Shown one piece after another: positions 1-9,200 of a stretch of 9,308 nt of DNA (its first letter is position 1; each line of letters starts with the position of its first letter). The stretch is from JANSWY01 sp038525605. GTDB taxonomy: Bacteria; Bacteroidota; Bacteroidia; Cytophagales; Cyclobacteriaceae. The notes beneath the pieces were generated by a model. It ran no database searches. It was given only the letters and a program-made list of their open reading frames with translations, and was not told where the DNA came from. Location of the stretch: contig JBCBHL010000296.1 of the NCBI GenBank assembly GCA_038525605.1, positions 1 to 9,308 on the forward strand, read 5' to 3'. Both the position numbers and the translations under genes were made by a program.

Positions 1-240
1 GTAATGGATGAAGTGAGAATCTGGGGAGATATTCGAACGGAAGCGGAAATTAATGCCAATTTATTCAATGAGTTGACGGGTTCGGAAGCCGGATTGCTGA
101 ATTATTACAACTTCAACGAGGCGGCAGGCACTGCACTGACTGACCAGACAGCCCCTCCCGAAAATGGTGTTCTTACTGCTTTTTCAGGTGATGACTCGGA
201 GTGGGTACCGACGACTGATAAACCGGAGAGCTTCGAATAT
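1..240 (+). other. LamG domain 1, C-terminal part only (residues 1-80)
   Basis: The window opens at the late beta-strand motif MDEVRIW (bases 4-24), followed by the usual helix 'RTEAEINANL' and the closing strand 'LLNYYNFNE'. The same order (MDELRIW, short helix, YxRFDE) marks the last third of each complete LamG domain downstream, so roughly the first 130 residues of this one lie upstream of the window. Laminin G/concanavalin A-like sandwiches of this type bind glycans or proteins, but no ligand can be read from the sequence. Confidence 0.85.
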
Positions 241-3200
241 TCCTTGCGTTTTGATGGTGCGAATGATTTTGTCGATGTGCCGTTACTGACGTACGAAAAT
301 GATTTTACTCTGGAAGCCTGGGTGAGACTGGACAATAATACTGGAAGTCACACTATTGCCTCCTGGGATTTTGATACAAGTCCGTATGCTGCATTTCGCA
401 TCACTGACGGATTTGCCGAATTCGAAACTTTCGATGGCACTACAGCTTCAACAGTTGTTGCCCCGGACTCCATCGCTCCTTTCGACTGGTATCACGTCGC
501 GATGGTGAAGCAAGGGGTAAATGTGGAGATTTTCATCAATGGATTTTCAAAAAAGACTGGCACTATTTCTGATGTGGCCGGCTCGTCCAATTTTAGAATT
601 GGAAACTATGAATCTGATGGAGAATTAGGCTTTTTGGATGGTCAAATGGATGAACTTAGGTTATGGAATACTGCCTTGGATCTCCAGACGATCAGAGACT
701 ATGCCAGCACTACCGATTTCTCAGGTCACCCGGGAATTGGCAATTTCGTATTTTATGCAGATTTCAATGAAGGGATTGTAGCGGGAGGTGATAACACTGC
801 TTTCAATACTTTGGAAGATCTAACGTCCTCAGGATTGATTGCTACCTTAGACCCCGGGTTTGTGCTGAATGGTTTTGATGGGAATTTTGTCCAGTCCGAT
901 GCTTTTGAGGCAGTGAATCTCACACTCTATGCAAACGACATTGAATTGTCCAGATTTTCTTCCTCAAATATATCGGTAAGTGACAATACTGATTTTGGGG
1001 TTGTCTTACTTGACAATCAGCTTACAAAAGAATTTTTAATCATCAATAATAGTTTCAACACGGCGATCATCGATGAGGTGAACCCAATTCCTAGTGGTTA
1101 TGAGACAGAGTTGAGTAATGTTTTGGTACAGCCGTTCGATACGGTGACACTGACGGTCACTTTTCAACCTGAATCAATTGGAAACCAGTCTGGTGATATC
1201 GATATTTTTTATAGTTTCTTCGATATCAATGATTCGTTCAATTTAACCGTTGGAGGACTTGGGTATCCGAACGAGTCGGGTCCCGGTAATGCTCTTTCGC
1301 CGGATTTCGGGCAGGTTGCACTATCAGAAGCAAGTCCGTATGCCTTTTCAAAAAATGACCCTTTTTCTATGGAAGCGTGGGTAAAAATAGGCACAACGAC
1401 GAATCAGATATTTTTTAGCAATGTCGATAATACCGGGATAGAATTTTCCAGTCTGAACGGTAACCTGGCTGTTAGATTCGTTTATAGCATCGTTGGAGGA
1501 GAAGAAATTACTTCACTTGCAACCGCAGTAGATTTACCGGAACAGGAATGGGCGCATGTAGCATTTACATACGATGGTTCGGGACTACCTACCGGTTTGA
1601 GATTCTACATCAATGGAGTATTTATAGAACAAGGCACTAGTAACTTTACTTCGTTAAATGATTTAAATACTACCGTTACCGCACCGATTATTGCATCTTA
1701 CGGCGATGTAGGAGAAATGGATGAACTTAGAATCTGGGGAATAGAACTCTCTCCCGAACAGATCAGGGATAACTACCTCAGCAATTATGATCCTGCTACT
1801 TCAGGCCTTGTTTCTTATTTCAGGTTCGATGAAGATGAAGGAGGAATAGAAGTAATTGATTTAATTAATAATTCTATTGGAACGCTCTCCCTGGATCCTA
1901 CGGCTGCACTGGTGGTTTCTCATGTGCCATTGAACAACGAATCTACCTTTGATGGTTTATCAGGTAAAAATGCACTTTGGTCAGTTAACCAGAATGAAGT
2001 TCCTTCCGCCAATATGCAGATATTCAATAGCGGTTTCTTACAAGATAACGGCGATAACATTGTTTTTGCGCATGATTCTCCCGGGGCTTTGGATGATGAG
2101 ACTGTCACATCCAATCTTTCTTTGCTGCAGCCACTGGTTGATGAAAGACTGCAACGAAGCTGGTACATAGAAATTTCAGATTCCACGACTATTGAAGGAG
2201 GTCCAATTGATATCTTGTTTGAAGGAGTTCCAAACGACTCTACACAGACGTACTATCTGCTCAGTACTTTTGAGGGAATTTCCGATTATTTCATCGTGCC
2301 TTACGACGGTTACAATGTGGCAGGCGACTCTGTATTTTTCAGAGTAGAAGTTGATAGTATTCCTGAGAAAGGGTTCTTCACATTGGGGCGAGCCAATGTA
2401 TTTCCTGGCAATGCCCTGGCTTTTGATGGTGTCAATGATTCTACAAGTACGACATCAGGGGTTTCACATGGTTCAGATTTCACTTATGAAGCCTGGATCA
2501 AGGTTGACCCATCCTCAGATGACCTGGGTGGTTTGATTTCTTTAGAAGGCGATTTTGGTTCTTTTGTAGAAGCTACTATCCTGAGCGATGGAAAACTGTC
2601 ATTTACTATTAATGACGGATCCTTTACCGAATCCATTAACAGTGCTTCAACTATAAGAGACGGCAATTGGCACCATTTTGCCGTTACCAGGGACTTCATC
2701 AATGGCTTGCAGATATATATTGACGGTGTTTTTGAAGATACTTCTACTCCTGATATATCAGCTGCATTCTTCGACGGAAACTTAAGCCTCGGAATTAACA
2801 GAGCCGGAAACCTATTCAGTAAGTTTGCTATTGATGAATTCAGGATTTGGGGCAGGGCAAGAACAGCAGAAGAAATTAGTGAAAACTACGAGACTACCGT
2901 AGCTCCCGGCAATCCGGATTTAGTACTATACAACCGATTCGATCAGCTAACTGAAAACCTTCCTGATCTCTCCCAAAATACTACGGTAGCCAGCCTGTAT
3001 AATTTTGATTTCGACTTCACCACATCAGGTTGGGTGACTTCAGATGCATTTATACCAGTGATCGTTGAAAATGCTTTAGCATTCGATGGAGTTGGCGATA
3101 ACGTGATGGTTGCTTCGCTCAATCCGCCAACAGGCAGTTTTACGCTTGAGGCCTGGATAAATTTCCAGGGAACTGGCTCAGGCTTTGAAACAATTATGGA

Positions 3201-6200
3201 GTTTGGTGACGATAGTCCTTTGTTTGGAATTGAGGATGGTGTCTTAACGCTGTTGGGAGGTGTTTCTGCTCCGGATCCTATCGAATTAAATGTCTGGAGA
3301 CATGTTGCTGTCACTTATGATGATGCAACAAATGATATCAAACTCTACGAAAATGGAATACAGATAGCTGAAAATAATGCCGTATTATCGTACTCCGGAA
3401 GTTCATTTGGTATAGGTCAAAATACTGGAAATGTATTTTACACAGGTATAATGGATGACGTGAGAGTTTGGGACAGGGCACTTACTGAAGCAGACATCAG
3501 AGCTAATATTCTTAAACCTGTAGATCCGGGTTCTGCTGATTTAGTGGCATTTTATGATTTCAATATTGGAGAACCCGGTGGTGATAACTCTGGTTTAACA
3601 AATCTTCCTGATTTGACAGGCAATCACGATGGTTTCCTGGCGAACTTTAGTCGAACAGGTACTGCCTCAAATCTTGTAGCTTCTACAACTCCCGCTCTGG
3701 AGCCGGGAATCTCAGTGTCAATTGACGATGTTGAATTTTTCAACAACGAAGAACTGGATTATGGTGTAGTCTTCGATGGAGATGAGATATCTACTGAAAT
3801 TGTTTTAAGAAATACTGGTTTCGATACCCTAAGGTTATCAGCTGCCGTCGATTATGGTGTAAGCGTCAATCTGTTCGACGATCTGTCTGACATGAAAATA
3901 GAGCCATTCAGTAGTGATACGATCAGGTTTGGCTATGCACCATCAGCAACCGTATCAGGTGAACAACTGTTAACGATCTTCTCAGACGATCCGACAGACC
4001 CAACTTTTAGCCTTACAGCCTCAGCATTGGTGTACAATGATTTGCCAGGGGCTGGAAATTCTTTGCTTTTGGACGGAATATCAGATGTGGCCACCACGCC
4101 TAATAACGTGGACGGATTAACCAATAAATCTTTTACCGTAGAGTTCTGGGCCAAAAGAGCCTCCAATACCACAGATGATTTTGTATTTGGAAGCGGGCCG
4201 GTGACATCAGCAGTTGCCAATGATCAGCTGCACATTGGATTTAAAACAGGTGATATCGTAACCATGTCCTTCCAGGGTGATGACCTGGATTATGCCTGGA
4301 CGGAAGCCAATACAGACTGGAATCACTTTGCGATGAGCTATAACGTGGCTGATGGTAAACAGAAAATTCACATCAATGGTATCGCTGTAGACAGTACCTT
4401 TGCCGGCGGAAATTACGTAGGATTAGGTCAGTTTTATGTCGGAGCTGCACCTTTTGGTGGAAACTTCGAAGGGTCAATTGAGGAATTAAGAGTTTGGAGC
4501 TTTGCATTGCCAGACTCAGTAATCAGAACACATATGACGAGGAAACTGGGCAGGGATGAAGATTTTTTCCTTGATAGCCTGATTGCATACTACAGATTCG
4601 ATGAAGGCTCGGGAACAGAAATATTTGACCTTTCTGAAAATTTCGAATTTGGCTCCAATCACCTGGATTTAACAGGAGGGATATTTGAATCATCAGGCGC
4701 ATATGTGGGAGATGGGAACTTATTCACATACGATGCAACTGAAATAGATACAAACCCGGTTAGTTCGGTCATCAAATTATCAAATATTGCCGATCCGTCG
4801 AAAGGAGTACACCTCTTTGCGATTACTGATGATTTTTCCAATGAACTTACAACCGATATTTATCAAAGTGTCAGGACTGATGAGATATTTGGTGTGTTTG
4901 CGCCTGGAGGAAATACATTCGATTTCAATTACGGGACAGCATCATTTGGTACAGATGACAGCCTGAGAATTGTGAAGAGAGTCGATAACGCAGAAGCGGC
5001 CGATTACTTTACTGTAAGTAATCTTTTTGGAGTAGACAAAACCGAAGATTCTGTTAGAGCCTTCAATCAGACATCAGGAATTTTTAGCATTGCTAAAATC
5101 AATTACCCGTCATTGTCAGATGCAGGAACCGCATTGAATTTTTCAGCTGCTTCAGAATCAGTAGTACTTAGCGAACCTGCGTTGGAAGTAATGGGCGATT
5201 TCACGGTTGAGCTTTGGGTCAACATTCCTTCGGCTAGTGATAATGCACAGCGTAACTTCTTCCAGCAGGAAGATGCGGATGCTGTTACCGACAGGCAACT
5301 CGTTCAACTGGCTACTGCCAACGGAACTTTGTACTATTTCATCAGGCCAACTAATGGCGGAGCGCAAGCACTGGAGTTTGGTAATCAGAACATTGCCGAT
5401 GACCAATGGCATCACGTTGCATTTATCAGATCAGGAAATACCTTGAATATGTACATAGACGGGGCGCTGGATCAGACTTCAGATCTGGGTTTTACTACTG
5501 ATATTACATTCCCAGCCAATGCACTGGCATCTTTTAACGGAAAAGGAGGCGTTGACGAAATGAGAATCTGGAATACCAGCTTAGACATCAACGTCATGCG
5601 TGATTACATCTATACAAACGAGATTGCGAATCACCCGAACCTGAGTGAGCTGAAAGGTTATTACAGATTTGATGACGATGCACCATCAACTAATGTATTA
5701 GATCTGGCTGCCAATAAAAATGGATCTTTAACGCTCCCTGGCGACTGGGTCGCTTCCGGTGCCTTTTCAGTACCATCCAATACGGTGGTTTCATTTGCAG
5801 ATGATGGCCCGGGATCGTTGAGAGATGTCATTGAACAAGCCAATCTCGCACTTGGAATGGATACAGTGAAATTTGACCTGCCAGGAACTGGCCCCTGGGT
5901 TATTACCACCGCTTCCCAAATTAACGTAACAGATTCGCTCTATCTTGATGCCACTACGCAACCTGGCTGGGACATAGTATCCGGAGCTGTTGTGGAAATC
6001 AACGGTAGCAGTAGTGTGCCAATTGGGATTGCAGCTACCTCCGACTACATTGAAGTTTATGGAATGCGATTCAACAATTTTGCCAATGTTGGACTGGAAT
6101 TAAATAACAATGCCATGTTCGGAGCTAAGATAGGGAGCCCCGCTAAAGGCAATATTTTCATCAACAATGGAAATGCAGGGCTGAATATCTCAGGTGCTGA

Positions 6201-9200
6201 TAACAGTATCGTCAAAAGCAATTTTGTCGGAGCTAATTTTGATGGTAGTGAGGCTGGAAATGATATTGGTATATTCATAAATAATGATGCAAACAATAAC
6301 ATCATTGGCGATTTAGTGGCAGAAGCCAACGTGATCACTGCCAACAATGTCGGTGTACAGGTTAATGATGCAACTAGTGCAGGTAACCTGATCAGGCAAA
6401 ATGAATTCTTCTGCAATATCAGTCATGGTATTCTTTTGGCAGTAGATGGAAATAACAATATTGCAGCACCGGTCATCACAAGTGTATCCGAAACAGAGGT
6501 GACTGGTACTGGAGTCGATGGACAGGAGATAGATGTCTACGATGCAAACGATGCCTGCAGCAGCAATCAGGGTAATGGATATTTAGGAACAGTAACTGTA
6601 TCCGGTGGAGTTTGGACACTAACCGGGCTAACACTGACAGAAGGCAACTACGTTACAGCTACAGCCAGCACAATTGTAGACGGTTCCTCAGCATTTGCTG
6701 ACAGGGTGAGATTTGCAGATCCGCCAGCAGATCCGACAGTCAATACAGCTACTTTCAATACACTTGAGCCGATCATTACAGGTACTTATGAAGTAGGAAC
6801 TGAATTAACAGTGGAAATCGATGGTACAACCTATACACTTGGAGTTGATGCACAGCTAACAGATGTTGCTGATATAGATTTGGATGGAATCACTGACTGG
6901 ACATTAGACCTGACAGGGTTTCCATTGTCAGGGCAAGGTGTTTTTGATGTGGTGGTAACCAGTACAAAAACTGCTATTAGTCTTTCTGTTACTGATCAGA
7001 CCATCGATGAAATTAATATTGATACTACTTTGCCAACACCGCCAACTGTGAACAATTTGACTACCAATAACGACAGACCGACTATTACTGGTACTTTTGA
7101 AGTTGGTACAAGTCTTGAGATTCTCTTAAATGCGGTTACCTACGTCTTAGGAGTCGATCCGGAACTAACAGATGATGGATTAGGCAACTGGACACTGAAT
7201 TTATCAACGCTTGCGACAGGTTTGCCGGAAGATATCTACGACCTATTGGTGACTTCAACAGACGCGGCTTTAAATTCAGCAACAGATAATTCCACAGATG
7301 AATTGATAATAGACCTTACCGCCCCGGTGGTTTCTGTAACTTCTGAAGTGACACAGGTTGTTTCGCCGGCAATTAATGGTTTGACTGATGACAACTCTGC
7401 CACTATTAATGTAACAGTTGATGGCAATGATTACATTGCTACTAACAATGGAGATGGAAGCTGGACAGTTGCAGCAGGAACTATCACACCGGATTTAACG
7501 GAAGGCACTTACGAGATAATTGTAAACGCGTCTGATCTGGCTTTAAATAATTCTACAGATGCAACTAATAATGAGTTAATAATTGTGGGTAACCCAGTGG
7601 CCACAGATGCTAATCCGATTGAATCTTTCAGCTTCACAGCCAATTGGAATTCTCAGGATGGCATCACCAACTACGTGTTGGATGTCAGTGCTGATAATGC
7701 CTTTACCCAACTGGTAGCTGGTTTTGATAATGCACCTGTCAGTGGAAATGCCCAGACTGTCAACGGACTTGAATATGGTACTCCTTATTTCTACAGAGTT
7801 CGGTCAGTACTATCACCTGGTGATACGACAGGCTTTTCGAATATCGTAGCAGTAAAAACTGAAATATTAGCGGAAACTGTTGCGGATTCCATGGCGCTGG
7901 TGAATATCTATAACGATATGAATGGTGTTAACTGGACTGATAATACCAATTGGCTTCAGCCTGGTCAAAGGATAGAAACATGGGCAGGCGTTAATGTAGA
8001 TCAGGGAAGAGTAGTTTCCATTAGTCTGATCAATAACAACCTCAACGGCTCTTTCCCAGTTCTCGAAACTGGAGAGCTGGATGCTTTGGAGATATTGGCT
8101 TTAGCTGATAATGAAATTTCAGGACTAAGTAATTTAACCGGTCTTACAAATATTACTTTGCTACAGGTACAAAACAATCAATTGACCTTTGCCGATCTGG
8201 TGGATAATGCATTAATTACCGGAATAGAGTATATCCCTCAGGATAGTATTCTGGAAGCACAAAGTGAGTTTATCAATGCTGGTCAGGACCTGACACTTGA
8301 CAGAAGTACCGGAAATCCTGGTGATGTTTATTCCTGGTTTAAGAATGATGTACCGATAGCAGGCGAAGTAAACGGTACACTGGTGCTTAGCAACATTTCA
8401 TTTGCGGACGAAGGAACTTACCGGGCTTCAGTGACGAATACGAACGTTCTCGGTCTGACGCTGGAAACCAGGGAAATCACGGTAAGAGTATCCTCTTTAG
8501 AAAGAGATTCGCTGGCATTGAGAGAGTTGTATGTTGAGATGAATGGTGCAGATTGGTCTGGTATAAATGATTGGACCACCTTACCGATTAATCAATGGAC
8601 GGGAATTGGTATCAGTAACAACAGAGTTGATAGTTTGAACTTAAGTGGCCAGGGTCTGGTTGGTACATTCTCCAGTCAGGTACTGGATGTGCTTAACCTG
8701 AGATATGTCAATATTTCAGGAAACGATGTTGAAAGCATTCCTGATATGACCTCACTGGTGAATCTCACAACACTTGATTTGACTGATAACAGGTTACATT
8801 TCGATGACTTGATTCCAAACGTAGGAATTACCGGAGTAGACTTTAGTAATCAAAAGCCTGTAGATGAGCCTCTTCCTGATATTTACCTGCCGAGTGGATC
8901 TGATTTTGAATTATCCGTAGAAGTTGGAGGTGAAGGAAATGTTTATGAATGGACGCTTGGTTCTGATGTCGTACAGAGCGGATCGAATCCCGCTTATCAG
9001 ATAACGGGGATCCAAAGGGCTGATATGGGCCTTTATCAGTGTGTGATCACCAATAGCGCCATACCAGGCTTTAGCCTGAACTCGAATGTAAGAGGAGTTT
9101 TTGCGAAGGCGATGCTTTCAGGGACGACCAGAATTTCTGAATCCGAATTGCTGACGGATGGTAGAGTGCTGCTCTTCCAGGTGAATGACGGTGCTTATGA

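Larger units (their letters stand above)
1..5121 (+). repeat. Two copies of a five-domain block LamG-LamG-ASH-LamG-spacer
   Basis: Block A covers 1-2403, with its first LamG truncated by the window edge. Block B covers 2404-5121. Corresponding late LamG motifs are 2,826 bases apart (4 and 2830), 2,805 apart (646 and 3451) and 2,760 apart (1717 and 4477). The ASH-like domains start about 2,784 apart and the spacers about 2,781 apart. The copies are strongly diverged at DNA level, so the repeat is one of domain order and protein motif, not near-identical DNA. LamG 7 may be the first unit of a third, unfinished block. Confidence 0.7.
7885..9105 (+). repeat. Two tandem LRR-Ig cassettes, period about 0.61-0.62 kb
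   Basis: Landmarks recur at near constant spacing: the DSxAL cap at 7885 and 8506 (621 bases), NGxxW at 7921 and 8542 (621), the LxFxDL exit at 8182 and 8794 (612), and the GxY F strand of the Ig domain at 8413 and 9028 (615). This shows that an LRR block plus its Ig domain was duplicated as one unit of about 205 residues. Confidence 0.8.

Noticed and set aside
4..24. ATG at base 4 as the gene start
   Set aside because: It is the Met of the internal LamG motif MDEVRIW, which occurs in the same form late in other LamG copies. Starting here would leave a LamG without its first two thirds and no signal peptide.
1949..2536. Short plus-strand frames at 1949-2170 and 2351-2536
   Set aside because: They are in a different frame from the long coding sequence, and the in-frame translation across them (spacer X1 and LamG 4) is coherent. 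No sign of a frameshift.
2943..3314. Antisense open frame of 123 codons on the minus strand
   Set aside because: It lies fully inside LamG 4 and 5 of the sense frame. Its translation is low in order, Ser/Pro/Thr-rich and resembles no family, as expected for a shadow frame.
5158..5446. Overlapping short open frames on both strands inside LamG 7
   Set aside because: Both are out of frame with a continuous, well-matched LamG domain and neither gives a recognisable protein.
6057..6416. Antisense open frame of 119 codons, hydrophobic and Leu/Ala-rich, which could be mistaken for a membrane protein
   Set aside because: It is the complement of the Asn- and Ile-rich rungs of the beta-helix, whose AAT/AAC and GGN/GCN codons read as Ile/Val/Leu/Ala/Pro in reverse. 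No ribosome binding site or independent gene context.
5770..6462. Possible polysaccharide lyase or other enzyme activity of the beta-helix
   Set aside because: The fold is shared with lyases, but I could not identify a consistent catalytic residue set, and the GSLR-type entry is typical of non-enzymatic surface helices as well. I left it as binding or stalk.
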